A stretch of DNA of 64,000 nucleotides, taken from assembly GCA_004293675.1 (NCBI GenBank), contig READ01000015.1, forward strand, positions 290,989 to 354,988, in the 5' to 3' direction. This DNA comes from Betaproteobacteria bacterium (GTDB taxonomy: Bacteria > Pseudomonadota > Gammaproteobacteria > Burkholderiales > Casimicrobiaceae). The notes below the pieces were generated by a model, which made no database searches, was not told the origin of the DNA, and worked only from the letters and a program-made list of their open reading frames with translations. Made by a program: the position numbers and the translations under genes. The stretch's first letter is position 1; each line of letters begins with the position of its first letter. Shown here in pieces: positions 41,271-50,525 of this stretch.

Positions 41271-42491
41271 TTACCGATAAAACCAGCGAAACAGTGGCGT
41301 CGCCATGAGCGTGGTGACGATGGCCATCATCACCATGATGGTAAATAGCGTGGGTTCGATGATGCCGCGCTGCAATCCGATGTTGAGGATGATGAGCTCC
41401 ATCAAGCCGCGGGCGTTCATCAGCGAGCCGATGGCGGCGGCTTCGCGGTGCGGCTCGCCGCTTAAACGTGCGGCGGTGTAGCAGGCCACCCCTTTGCCGA
41501 GCGTGGCTACCAGCAAGATCACACCCGCGAGCAACCAGAGCGCCGCCGAATCCACCAAGGTGATTTTGGTGTTGAGCCCGGAATACACGAAGAAGCACGG
41601 CAGCAAAAGCACCGTGGTCAGCGGCAGAAATGTGCGCTGCAATTCGGCCGCGAATTTACCGCGTGGCATGGCTAAGCCCAACACAAACGCGCCGAACACG
41701 GCATACACCTGAATCACGTCGGAATACCACGCGGAGAACATCAAAAGCAGCACGACAGTGGCGAGCGCGTTGCCGGAAATCAGGCCGGTTGCCTCGGTGT
41801 CTTGTCCAAAGCGCAGCATCGCCCGCCGCACAACGTTGAGCACGACCAGCGCAAACACGACGCTGCCGCCCACGGCTAGGGCCGCAATCCGCATGTCGTC
41901 CTGAAAGCTCGCCAACACGATGGCGAGCACCGACCAGGCCGCCACATCGTCAAACGCGCCCGCAGCGAGCACCAACGTGCCGAGCGAAGTTTTGGTCAAT
42001 CCGTTTTCCAGAATGATTCGTGCGAGCATGGGAAAGGCGGTGATCGACATGGCCGCGCCCATGAATAAAACCGCTTGCGTAGAGGTCGTTTTGCTCGAAA
42101 ACAGCAACGGATTGTCAGCGATAGAAAGCGCCAACGCGCCACCCAGCGCGAAGGGCACCAACACGCCGGCAGCGGACACGGCCGCCGCGCTCCGTAATCG
42201 CTTGGCGATCAACGCAAGATCAAATTCGACGCCCACAACAAACATGTAGAGCACTAACCCGAGCTGCGCCAGAGAAAACAAAATAGCCCGTGATTCGGGC
42301 GGAAACAAATACGCGCTCACCGCCGGAAACATCCACCCCAACAGCGAAGGCCCCAAGATGACGCCAGAGATCATCTCGCTCACCACCGGCGGCTGCCCCA
42401 GCCAGCGAAACAGCCACGCGCCCGCGCGGCATGCCGCCACGATGACGGTTAGCTGCAGAAAGAGTAGGACGGATAGGTCAAACGGCGACAT
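41271..42491 (-). CDS. CPA2-family cation/proton antiporter
   Basis: Integral membrane Na+ or K+/H+ antiporter of the Kef/CPA2 family, 406 residues and about 12 hydrophobic segments. Family motifs are QPPVVSEMISGVILGPSLLGW near the N-terminus, LGLVLYMFVVGVEFDL, and AAGAFDDVAAW with the conserved aspartates. There is no C-terminal TrkA-N domain, so nucleotide gating as in KefB/C is not expected. MNARGLMELIILNIGL near the C-terminus is also typical. It is 21 bp downstream of the halogenase-like gene on the same strand and may be cotranscribed with it, though no functional link is known. Confidence 0.88.
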   Translation of the reverse strand: MSPFDLSVLLFLQLTVIVAACRAGAWLFRWLGQPPVVSEMISGVILGPSLLGWMFPAVSAYLFPPESRAILFSLAQLGLVLYMFVVGVEFDLALIAKRLRSAAAVSAAGVLVPFALGGALALSIADNPLLFSSKTTSTQAVLFMGAAMSITAFPMLARIILENGLTKTSLGTLVLAAGAFDDVAAWSVLAIVLASFQDDMRIAALAVGGSVVFALVVLNVVRRAMLRFGQDTEATGLISGNALATVVLLLMFSAWYSDVIQVYAVFGAFVLGLAMPRGKFAAELQRTFLPLTTVLLLPCFFVYSGLNTKITLVDSAALWLLAGVILLVATLGKGVACYTAARLSGEPHREAAAIGSLMNARGLMELIILNIGLQRGIIEPTLFTIMVMMAIVTTLMATPLFRWFYR

Positions 42492-42512
42492 GCTGTGAGC
42501 CGAATGCGCGGG

Positions 42513-44036
42513 TTACGCGCCCGCCTTCATCGCGCCCGAGCCGCAGTACTTGGCGATGAATTGTTCGTGTGACGGCATCACATCAATGCAGCGCCCGATG
42601 ACGTCTTCAACGCTCTTCAAGTAGTCAGCCACCTCGGATTCGGGCAGCAAATCGGCCAATGGGTGATGGCGATCTGGGCGAATGTTCTGGCCGTGCATGA
42701 CTTGTAGCCAGCCGACTTCGGCGAACAGTTCGTTGTTGTCGCGTACGATGCGACCGTGCGTTTTGAACAAGTCAATTTTCGCTTGTAGCGCGGCAGGAAT
42801 CTCCATCGTCTGGCAATGCTGCCAAAACGGCGAATCGGTGCGTTGATTGGCGCGGTAGTGCAAGATGATGAAATCGCGAATGCGCTCGTACTCGAAATCG
42901 GATTGTTGATTAAACATCGCGATATCGGTCGCATTGAATGTCTTGTCTGGAAAATAGGCGAGCAGTTTCGCCACCGTACTCTGAATCAAGTGAATACTGG
43001 TTGATTCCAGCGGCTCCATGAAGCCACTCGATAGGCCTACGGCAACTACATTTTTGTTCCAAAGCTTGTTGCGTTTCCCGGTCACAAACTTGAGCGGCCT
43101 TGGCTCAGCAAGTGCGGCACCATCAAGGTTTGACATCAGCTGCGCGGTGGCTTCATCATCGCTGATGAATTTGCTGCAATACACGTGACCGTTGCCCGTG
43201 CGATGCTGCAACGGAATGCGCCACTGCCAACCGGCGCTGCGCGCCGTGGCTCGGGTGTAGGGCGTGTAGGGCTTCACCGACGCGCAAGGCACCGCCATGG
43301 CGCGATCGCAAGGCAACCAATGCGTCCAATCTTGATAACCCGTTTTCAATGCGCCTTCAATAAGCAACCCGCGAAAGCCAGAGCAATCGATAAACAGATC
43401 GCCCGTAATCACTTGCGCGCTTTCCATCGTGACCGAGGCGACGTGACCATTGACGGGATTCAATTGCACATCGCGAATTTTTCCTTCGGTGCGTTTGACG
43501 CCGAGCTTTTCGCTGTAACCGCGCAAGTACTTCGCATACAAGCCCGCATCAAAGTGGAAGGCGTGCGCTATGTCAGCCAGCGGCGAATTGCCGGTGGATG
43601 GATCGCTGCGCATAAATTTGTTGGCGCGGCAAGCCATGCGATTAATTGAATAGCGTTCCAAGTCAGGCGCTTTGCCAGCGAGATACATCTTCAACCAGTA
43701 TTGATAGAAATCAACCGTGAATAGCTCTTGGCCAAATTTTCCGAAGCCGTGAATGTAGCGATCACCGAGTTTGCCCCAGTTCACGAACTCAATACCGAGC
43801 TTGAAGGTGCCCTGCGTTTGACGCACGAAATCGTCTTCGTCTAAGCCGAGCACCGCATTGAAATTGCGAATCATCGGAATGGTCGCCTCACCCACGCCCA
43901 CGATGCCGATCTCTTCCGATTCAATGAGCTCAATGGCGATCTTGCCTTTGAGCATTTTGGCGAGCATCGATGCGCTCATCCAGCCCGCGGTGCCACCGCC
44001 AACGATCACGATTCTTTCAATGTTTTGGTTTTGCAT
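42513..44036 (-). CDS. Tryptophan halogenase-family flavoprotein
   Basis: FAD-dependent halogenase-like protein of 507 residues from the ATG at 44036 (MQNQNIERIVIVGGGTAGW). The dinucleotide-binding motif GGGTAGW is at 13-19. It carries the halogenase marker WQWRIP at 270-275, the conserved lysine Lys79 in QGTFKLGIEFVNW (the catalytic lysine position of PrnA/RebH) and Glu344 in EPLESTSIH. So both key residues of flavin halogenases are kept. The native substrate is unknown. Members located beside TonB-dependent receptors are common in Caulobacter- and Xanthomonas-like bacteria, and their role there is not settled. It lies after the receptor gene on the same strand, separated by a terminator. 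Confidence 0.88.
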   Translation of the reverse strand: MQNQNIERIVIVGGGTAGWMSASMLAKMLKGKIAIELIESEEIGIVGVGEATIPMIRNFNAVLGLDEDDFVRQTQGTFKLGIEFVNWGKLGDRYIHGFGKFGQELFTVDFYQYWLKMYLAGKAPDLERYSINRMACRANKFMRSDPSTGNSPLADIAHAFHFDAGLYAKYLRGYSEKLGVKRTEGKIRDVQLNPVNGHVASVTMESAQVITGDLFIDCSGFRGLLIEGALKTGYQDWTHWLPCDRAMAVPCASVKPYTPYTRATARSAGWQWRIPLQHRTGNGHVYCSKFISDDEATAQLMSNLDGAALAEPRPLKFVTGKRNKLWNKNVVAVGLSSGFMEPLESTSIHLIQSTVAKLLAYFPDKTFNATDIAMFNQQSDFEYERIRDFIILHYRANQRTDSPFWQHCQTMEIPAALQAKIDLFKTHGRIVRDNNELFAEVGWLQVMHGQNIRPDRHHPLADLLPESEVADYLKSVEDVIGRCIDVMPSHEQFIAKYCGSGAMKAGA

Positions 44037-44085
44037 AGGAAACACTCTACTGCGAACACTCGTCAATACTCAATGAGAAATAAAA

Positions 44086-44114
44086 AGCCCCTGCGGCTTT
44101 CGCACACAGGGGCT
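44086..44114 (-). terminator. Terminator after the TonB-dependent receptor gene
   Basis: On the minus strand the 8-bp stem AGCCCCTG/CAGGGGCT closes a 13-nt loop and is followed by TTTTTATTT. It lies just past the receptor stop codon, so the halogenase gene is reached by read-through or has its own promoter. Confidence 0.8.
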
Positions 44115-44133
44115 CAATCGTAACGTCTAGCGC

Positions 44134-46911
44134 TTAGAACTTGTAGTTCAAGCCAAGCAGGTACGTTTTGCCGTACTTCACTGTTTCGACCACGTTATCG
44201 CGCGTGTCTTTGTAGCGGATATACGGTTCGTTGGTGATGTTATTGGCTTGCAATAGGATCGAGAGACCCTTCGCCGGCCCGCTTTGGAACTCATAGCCCA
44301 ATTGCACGTCGGTGATGGTTTCTTCCTTGATGTAAGTCAATTCCCGGTCACCGAAGATGTTGGTGACTTCGCCCACGAAGTCAGAGCGATAACGCGCTGC
44401 TGCACGAGCGGAGAAGCCCCACTTTTCGAAGTACATCGTCAAACTGCCCACCCGTTTTGACAAACCTGGCAGCGAGATTTTTGAATTGCCAACGTCACGC
44501 ACTGAAAAGCCAGAGCTAGGCAAAGAAATCGAGCTAGAGGTATCTGAGTAGCTCGCTTGCACGCCGAAACCATCAAGTGACTTGGAAATAAGGCTAAACG
44601 GGATTGAAGCTGACAGCTCGATGCCCATAATGTTGCCACCCGAACCGTTGACCGGTTGGTTGAGCAAACCGAGCACTCTGCCGCCCACAGGCAGTGGCGT
44701 GTTGGGCGTGACGAGCGACGTGAAATCAGTCACCACGTTTTGCTTCACGATATAGGTGCGCAGATCTTTGTAGAAACCCGCCACACCGATGTAGCCCTTG
44801 TTGCCGAAGTACTTTTCATACGACAGATCCAGCGCATTGGCGCGGAACGGCTTAAGCTTTGGATTACCGGCATCGCCCTTCAACACACCGAGCGTTGCGT
44901 CAACACCGAAACCGGTGCTGGCGCGCAGATCATTCATATTGGGGCGCGCCATCACGCGAGCTAGCGCAAAGCGCAGTACCGAATCATTGCCCAGATCAAA
45001 CACTAAGTTGGTGCTTGGCAGAACATCGGTGTATTTAACGCCGGTCGCAATGTTGGTGACCGCACATACATCGTTCGGGCAAGGGCCGCCGTCTACGTTG
45101 TAAGCGGATGAACCTTGATCGGTATTGACGACTTGGATGCCTGCGTTGCCGCGAACTGGCAAGCCGAAGAGCTCGCGGTCAAGATCAAGCTTGGCGTAAG
45201 CGGTCGTGACTTTTTCATTCACGGTCCAGTCTTTGTTGGCGATGTCGCGAACGAGCTTAGCTGCGATTTGATAGGTGCTGCCCACGGAACCGCGTGGATC
45301 CCATGTCATTACGGGGATGCCGCTCGGGTTGGCAATGCCTGCACCCGGCGCAACTACCGCAGCGTAAGGATCGGTGGCCGAGAGCACCAAGCGACCTTCT
45401 TTGTATTCACGTACCTTGCTGCGATCGGTGTAATTGACGCCAACATCTAGCGAGGAGAAGAACAGGCCGTCGCCCAAGGCACGTTTACCGGACAGTCGAA
45501 TGGCGTCAAGCTCATCGGTCACGAACGGCAGCTTCGAGTAGCCAGCTTGTGGGGTATTCACACCACCACCCCAACCCTGTACGTCTGTCAACTTGGCGAC
45601 GTTAGGATCTGAGTAGTTAAGACCCGTACGGTACTGCACATCCGCAAAGTTTCTACCATTGAAACCCGTCCACGAAATGGTGTCGAGCGTTGCGGCGTTA
45701 CCGGGGAGGCCAGCCGTAGTCTCGAAAATGCCGCCGGTGCGCTTGATGCGCGAGGTCGACAAATCGGCCGTCGCGGTCCACGTGCCCATATTCAGCTTGT
45801 TGTTCCAGCCGATCGAGGTGAGCTTATCGAGCGTTGCTTCAGTGTCGTTACGTACCACGCCTTTGAAGTTCGTTGCCGTACCGCTGGAAGCAACGCCGCC
45901 ACTGATTGTGGCGTTGGTGAGTACGCCGTCTTTGTCATAGCCGCCCGCACTGCCCGGAATCGGGGCTTGGAAACCGATGGAGGTCTTGTTCTTGTCAAAT
46001 TCAGAGTAGTAAAGGTCGAGAACGCTCTCGAAATTCTTATTGGGCTTGAATTGCAACACGCCCATCGCGCCTTGACGCGTTTGTGCGGTCTTGTCCAACC
46101 ACGAGTTGAAACCGTTGGGCACTTTAACCTTCGCGCCTTGGTGGTCAACTTCGGTGTCGCCCCATGAATCAAAGCGCGAAGTCTGCGCGCCGCTGTCTTT
46201 CAGGCGGGCAAAACCAATGGCCAAACCGATGGTGCGATCAGCGAACTGATCGATATAGGACACCGCAATGCGATCGCCTTTGCCTTCGGGCGTATTTAGG
46301 CCAACACCCGTTTGTTGCTGGCGATAGCCTGCCGCAACGGTGCGCTTGGCAAAGTTGAGCGGACGCACGGTGATCATGTCGATCGTACCTGACAGGCCTT
46401 GACCGACGAGCGCGCCGTCTGGTGTTTTGTAAATATTGACGCCAGCGAGCAGCTCGGATGGATATTGATCGAACTCAACACCACGGCTATCACCCGTGGT
46501 GACTTGCTCGCGACCGTTCAAGAGCGAGGTGGAAAAATCAGGTGCCATGCCGCGAATACTGATTTGCTGTGCCCGACCGGCCGTGCGCTGCGCTGTGACG
46601 CCTGGCAAACGAGCGATCGACTCCGCGATGCTGTTATCGGGCAACTTGCCAATGTCTTCGGCTGAAATCGACTCAACGATCGAGTCGGAATTTTTCTTGA
46701 CCGAAATCGCACTCTCGATGCCCTTGCGGATACCGGTGATTTCGAGTGTTTCGAGCTTTTGCGGCTCGTCTTTTTTGGGTTCAGCTTGTTGCGCGTAGGC
46801 AACACTGCTGGCCATGGCCAAAACCGCCATGCTCACCGCGGCCGATGTGGCTTTGATGGCGAATGGGCGGTCGAGCGCAAACGCGCGCTCGGAACGCTTC
46901 AACTGGGTCAT
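44134..46911 (-). CDS. TonB-dependent outer-membrane receptor
   Basis: Outer-membrane transporter, 925 residues. A signal peptide ends in SVAYAQQAE near residue 42. A TonB-box-like LETLEITGIRKG follows. The plug domain has DSIVESISAEDIGKLPDNSIAESIARLPGVT, RAQQISIRGMAPDFSTSLLNGREQ and GLSGTIDMITVRPL. The rest is a 22-strand beta-barrel ending in a C-terminal aromatic (YLLGLNYKF). The plug pattern is that of the Caulobacter-type receptor family, many members of which take up carbohydrates rather than siderophores. With a maltodextrin operon 4.6 kb away, glucan uptake is plausible but unproven. A palindrome at 47140-47160 upstream may be its operator. Confidence 0.9.
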   Translation of the reverse strand: MTQLKRSERAFALDRPFAIKATSAAVSMAVLAMASSVAYAQQAEPKKDEPQKLETLEITGIRKGIESAISVKKNSDSIVESISAEDIGKLPDNSIAESIARLPGVTAQRTAGRAQQISIRGMAPDFSTSLLNGREQVTTGDSRGVEFDQYPSELLAGVNIYKTPDGALVGQGLSGTIDMITVRPLNFAKRTVAAGYRQQQTGVGLNTPEGKGDRIAVSYIDQFADRTIGLAIGFARLKDSGAQTSRFDSWGDTEVDHQGAKVKVPNGFNSWLDKTAQTRQGAMGVLQFKPNKNFESVLDLYYSEFDKNKTSIGFQAPIPGSAGGYDKDGVLTNATISGGVASSGTATNFKGVVRNDTEATLDKLTSIGWNNKLNMGTWTATADLSTSRIKRTGGIFETTAGLPGNAATLDTISWTGFNGRNFADVQYRTGLNYSDPNVAKLTDVQGWGGGVNTPQAGYSKLPFVTDELDAIRLSGKRALGDGLFFSSLDVGVNYTDRSKVREYKEGRLVLSATDPYAAVVAPGAGIANPSGIPVMTWDPRGSVGSTYQIAAKLVRDIANKDWTVNEKVTTAYAKLDLDRELFGLPVRGNAGIQVVNTDQGSSAYNVDGGPCPNDVCAVTNIATGVKYTDVLPSTNLVFDLGNDSVLRFALARVMARPNMNDLRASTGFGVDATLGVLKGDAGNPKLKPFRANALDLSYEKYFGNKGYIGVAGFYKDLRTYIVKQNVVTDFTSLVTPNTPLPVGGRVLGLLNQPVNGSGGNIMGIELSASIPFSLISKSLDGFGVQASYSDTSSSISLPSSGFSVRDVGNSKISLPGLSKRVGSLTMYFEKWGFSARAAARYRSDFVGEVTNIFGDRELTYIKEETITDVQLGYEFQSGPAKGLSILLQANNITNEPYIRYKDTRDNVVETVKYGKTYLLGLNYKF

Positions 46912-47330
46912 TGGGTCTCTCCTCTAAATTTGCAAAACCGTACCGCTCCTGCCGCAGCCAATGGCGTGGCGGGCCGCACTTTTAAAATGCGTCAATTGAA
47001 TCTTGAGGCCATTTTCGGGCGCGAGGCAACTGAGGAATGCCTGCGTCAAATCCGCTCTCAAGAAGGCAATTGCGCAATTCTGACGGCAGTTTACAAGCCG
47101 TTTTTCGCTGTAGAACACCCTATTTGCGAATATCAAACTCGTTGTAGCAAAGTTACAACGCTCGGCCCGAGAAGCGCTAAATCGGTGCATTAAGTACGCG
47201 GGCGGACAAAGAATTTAGCGGGACTGAATGCGCGCTTCACGCTTTGTCGAAAATTTCGGGTCCACACACGGCTATATTGTCCATGTAGCCCAGCACGTGT
47301 CGTTGCGGGCGATTCACAGAGTACATCGGC
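46912..47330. other. Intergenic region between receptor and SDR genes
   Basis: About 420 bp containing the divergent start regions of the receptor (leftward) and SDR (rightward) genes. No protein was recognised in it. A 21-bp palindrome lies at 47140-47160. The receptor start codon is preceded by AGAGGAGAGACCC, a good Shine-Dalgarno. Confidence 0.5.
47140..47160. promoter_or_regulatory. Possible operator palindrome upstream of the receptor gene
   Basis: Perfect 7-bp arms CGTTGTA and TACAACG are separated by 7 nt. The palindrome lies 229 bp upstream of the receptor start and 171 bp upstream of the SDR start. Its size and symmetry suit a dimeric regulator, but no regulator gene is in the window. 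Confidence 0.35.
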
Positions 47331-48032
47331 ATGCCAACTTGGATTGTGACGGGCGCGAGCCGCGGATTGGGGCGACATTTGGCCGCGCAAATGGCCGCGC
47401 GTGGCTGGACAGTGATCGCCTGCGCCAGAGACGCGGGCGCGCTCAAACAGCTCGCCGATGCCCATCCAAGCGGGAGAATTCGGGCAGTTGCCGTCGATTT
47501 AGCCAATGCGGGCGATTTGCGCAGTGCCTTGATTGCAGCATTGGCCGATGTGGGATTCGTCGACGGTCTGGTTAACAACGCCGGAATAGGCGCGTACAAG
47601 CCGTTCCTCGACCATTCCGAAGCGGAATTGCTGCAAACTCTGCAAGTGAACTTGGGCGCTGTGATGCAACTCACGCACATCGTTTTGCCCGGCATGATTG
47701 AGCGGCGAGCCGGGCATATTGTCAATATCGGATCGGATTTGGGGCGGCGACCGTTAGCCAATATGGCCGCCTACGTGGCGGCAAAGCACGGGTTGACGGG
47801 CTTTTCACATTCGTTGCTGCGCGAGGTGAAACAGCACGGCGTTAAGGTGAGCCTTGTCAATCCCGGCATCATCGACACCGATTTCGGCGGCGCGACCGAG
47901 GGCAGCAAGGATGAGGCATGGAGTCTTCGCCCCGCAGTGCTCGCAAACTTGATCCTGCAGATCATCGACCAGCCAGGCGCAACAACGGTGGACGAATTGA
48001 GTGTGCACCCGCTTGGGCAGGGCGATTTTTAG
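47331..48032 (+). CDS. Short-chain dehydrogenase/reductase
   Basis: NAD(P)-dependent oxidoreductase of the classical SDR family, 233 residues. Cofactor motif TGASRGLG is at residues 7-14 and NNAG near 83. The catalytic Ser lies in VNIGS, and YVAAKHG supplies the YxxxK pair near 146-150. The Arg in GASRG favours NADPH. The substrate is not predictable from sequence. The gene is 51 bp upstream of glpD on the same strand. Confidence 0.88.
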   Translation: MPTWIVTGASRGLGRHLAAQMAARGWTVIACARDAGALKQLADAHPSGRIRAVAVDLANAGDLRSALIAALADVGFVDGLVNNAGIGAYKPFLDHSEAELLQTLQVNLGAVMQLTHIVLPGMIERRAGHIVNIGSDLGRRPLANMAAYVAAKHGLTGFSHSLLREVKQHGVKVSLVNPGIIDTDFGGATEGSKDEAWSLRPAVLANLILQIIDQPGATTVDELSVHPLGQGDF

Positions 48033-48083
48033 CGCAAGACGCGATGGGTGTGTGGCGCAGCGAAAATTCGTTACCATCTCAGT

Positions 48084-49607
48084 ATGAGTCACCCAACCCG
48101 AGAACAAAAAACCTACGATCTGCTGGTCGTTGGCGGCGGCATCAATGGCGCGGGCATTGCCCGCGATGCGGCGGGGCGTGGCTTATCGGTCTTGCTAGTG
48201 GAAAAAGACGACTTAGCGGCGCACACGTCGCAGTGGTCATCAAAGCTCATTCATGGCGGGCTGCGCTATTTAGAGCAGTACGAATTTCGTTTGGTGGGAG
48301 AGGCGCTGGCTGAGCGCGAAGTGCTCTTAAAAGTTGCGCCGCATTTGATCAAGCCACTCCAATTTGTGTTGCCGCATGAGCCACATTTGCGGCCAAAGCT
48401 CATGCTGCGGGCCGGCCTCTTTCTGTACGATCGATTGGGCGGTTGGAGCGGTCAAAAGCAATCGCTGCCGAAATCATTTGCTACATCGCTCGCGCAATCC
48501 CCTGATCAGCATTGGGGCGCAGGGCTGAAATCGCAGTTCGTCGACGGTTTTGTGTACTCAGATGCGCAGGTCAACGACGCGCGCTTGGTCGTGGAAAACG
48601 CCAAGGACGCGCGCGCTCGCGGCGCAGACATTCGAGTGGGCACCCAGCTCGTTCGCGCAGCGCGGATCGGCGACTACTGGCAAGCCACCATTCGCGGCAC
48701 CCAATCGCAGGGTGCGCATGACCCCTTTGAGAACATCAACGCACGCGCGATCGTCAACGCGGCTGGGCCGTGGGTGAAATCCCTGCTCGACAATATCGAC
48801 ACGCCCGAAACCAAAGAAACTGTTAAGCACATCAAGGGCTCGCACATTATCGTGCCGCGCGTGCATGATCGAAAGCACGCCTACATTCTGCAAAACAGAG
48901 ACGGCCGCATAGTTTTCGTGATTCCATATTTTGAGCGCTTTAGCTTGATCGGTACCACCGATGTGCCCGTCACAGATTTCGCAACCCCGCAAATTAGCGA
49001 AGAGGAAACAGACTATTTGTTGGCGCTGGCCAATTCCTACCTCGCAAAGTCACTCACTAGAAAAGATATTGTGAGCAGCTACGCAGGTGTTCGGCCGCTC
49101 TACGACGACGGCGACAGTAACCCGTCCGAAATCACTCGGGATTACACGCTGAAGCTCGATACCCACAACAAAGGCGCGCCGCTACTCAACATTTACGGCG
49201 GCAAGATCACCACGTATCGAAAGCTCGCTCAGCACGCCATCGAAAAGTTGCTGCCGTTTTTCCCTCACGCCACCCCATCCTCTTGGACGCATCAGCCCTT
49301 GCAAAGCGGCGCGACGGCGGCCGCATTGCGCGCGCTCAAAGGCGAGTTGCGCGGCCGAGGGCTCACGCAGGGTTACGCCCACCGTTTGGTGAATCGCTAT
49401 GGCATGGCTGCGGACGCGTTGGCGAACAAAGACATGGGTGAAGTGTTTGACGAAACCTTTAGCGAAGCCGAAATCGGCCATTTGCGCGATAACGAATGGG
49501 CTAATTCTGCGCAGTCGATGTTGCAACGACGGACCAAAACCAATTTGCTCGCAACGCCGCAATCGCTTGCGCGAATTCATGTTGCCATAAGTGCCGCACT
49601 GCGCTAG
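48084..49607 (+). CDS. glpD: Aerobic glycerol-3-phosphate dehydrogenase
   Basis: Membrane-associated FAD enzyme that oxidises sn-glycerol 3-phosphate to dihydroxyacetone phosphate and feeds electrons to quinone. From the ATG at 48084 (MSHPTREQKTYDLLVVGGGINGAG) it has 507 residues. The N-terminal Rossmann motif GGGINGAGIARDAAGRG is followed by the GlpD hallmark HTSQWSSKLIHGGLRYLE. The block GVRPLYDDGDSNPSEITRDYTL and a C-terminal helical domain are also present. It follows the SDR gene and precedes a HAD phosphatase gene; no glpK or glpF is nearby. Confidence 0.95.
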   Translation: MSHPTREQKTYDLLVVGGGINGAGIARDAAGRGLSVLLVEKDDLAAHTSQWSSKLIHGGLRYLEQYEFRLVGEALAEREVLLKVAPHLIKPLQFVLPHEPHLRPKLMLRAGLFLYDRLGGWSGQKQSLPKSFATSLAQSPDQHWGAGLKSQFVDGFVYSDAQVNDARLVVENAKDARARGADIRVGTQLVRAARIGDYWQATIRGTQSQGAHDPFENINARAIVNAAGPWVKSLLDNIDTPETKETVKHIKGSHIIVPRVHDRKHAYILQNRDGRIVFVIPYFERFSLIGTTDVPVTDFATPQISEEETDYLLALANSYLAKSLTRKDIVSSYAGVRPLYDDGDSNPSEITRDYTLKLDTHNKGAPLLNIYGGKITTYRKLAQHAIEKLLPFFPHATPSSWTHQPLQSGATAAALRALKGELRGRGLTQGYAHRLVNRYGMAADALANKDMGEVFDETFSEAEIGHLRDNEWANSAQSMLQRRTKTNLLATPQSLARIHVAISAALR

Positions 49608-49663
49608 AGCCCTACTAGCGAAAAAAGCGATTGCGTATCGCCTCTCACCTACTCTGCTTGCCC

Positions 49664-50476
49664 ATGACTTCACCCCGCCTGCAACCCGTCAGCTCAATTT
49701 CTGCCGACGCGCTGCGCCGCATCGATTACCTGCTCTTCGATGTTGACGAAACATTTACTACGCACGGGCTGCTCACGAGCAAGGCCTACGCGACCTTGTT
49801 CGCGCTTCGCGATGCCGGCATTTTGGCGATTCCGGTGACTGGGCGGCCGAGTGGTTGGGGCAACGTGATGCTTTCAACTTGGCCGATTGCCGCCTGTGTG
49901 ACGGAAAACGGTGGCGTCATTGCCTGGCGTGACGCGCAAAATCAATCGCAGCAACAGGTGATTCATGCCGAGCATCGCGGCGTGGGCTACATTGAATCGC
50001 TACGAGCGCTCGGCGCGGCCATTGTTGCCAAGCATCCTTCGGTGCGAATTAGTGCCGATCAGCCGTATCGCTTGACTGATTTAGCCATTGACCACGCCGA
50101 GCAATCACGCGGCGTGAGCGCGGCGGTGATCGCTGACATCGCTTCGATGATGCACGACGCGGGCTACCAAACCGCCGTGAGTAGCATTCACATTCACGCC
50201 TACAGCCCGGTCAACGAGAAAGCTGACGGCGTTTATCCGCTGATGCAAACAGCTTTCGCCATGAATCGTGAACAAGTGCGCGCGAGCGCCGCCTTTATTG
50301 GCGACTCGCCCAATGATGCTTCGCTGTTCGCCGATATTCCGATGAGCGTGGGCGTGGCCAACGTACGCACGTCACTGAGTAAAATTCACACGCCGCCCGC
50401 TTTCATTTGCGACGCGGAGTGCGGTGCCGGATTCATTGAATTTGCTCAACGTTTGATCGCTGCAAAAGCCCGCTGA
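49664..50476 (+). CDS. HAD-IIB family phosphatase
   Basis: Haloacid dehalogenase-superfamily hydrolase, 270 residues from ATG 49664. Motif I reads DVDETFT (DxDxT type). Motif II is in PVTGRPSGW, the catalytic lysine is in NEKADGVY, and motif IV is GDSPNDASLF. The type C2 cap and these motifs place it with Cof/sucrose-phosphatase-like enzymes that act on small phosphorylated metabolites. The substrate is unknown. Position after glpD is not informative. A TTG at 49631 would add 11 residues with less support. Confidence 0.8.
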   Translation: MTSPRLQPVSSISADALRRIDYLLFDVDETFTTHGLLTSKAYATLFALRDAGILAIPVTGRPSGWGNVMLSTWPIAACVTENGGVIAWRDAQNQSQQQVIHAEHRGVGYIESLRALGAAIVAKHPSVRISADQPYRLTDLAIDHAEQSRGVSAAVIADIASMMHDAGYQTAVSSIHIHAYSPVNEKADGVYPLMQTAFAMNREQVRASAAFIGDSPNDASLFADIPMSVGVANVRTSLSKIHTPPAFICDAECGAGFIEFAQRLIAAKAR

Positions 50477-50525
50477 GCGGGCTCGCAGCCTGCGAATTTT
50501 CACAGACTACACAGGACGTTTCACC

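Noticed and set aside
50467..50483. Rho-independent terminator at the end of the HAD phosphatase gene
   Set aside because: The stem AGCCCGC/GCGGGCT has the stop codon in its loop, but no T-run follows on the plus strand.
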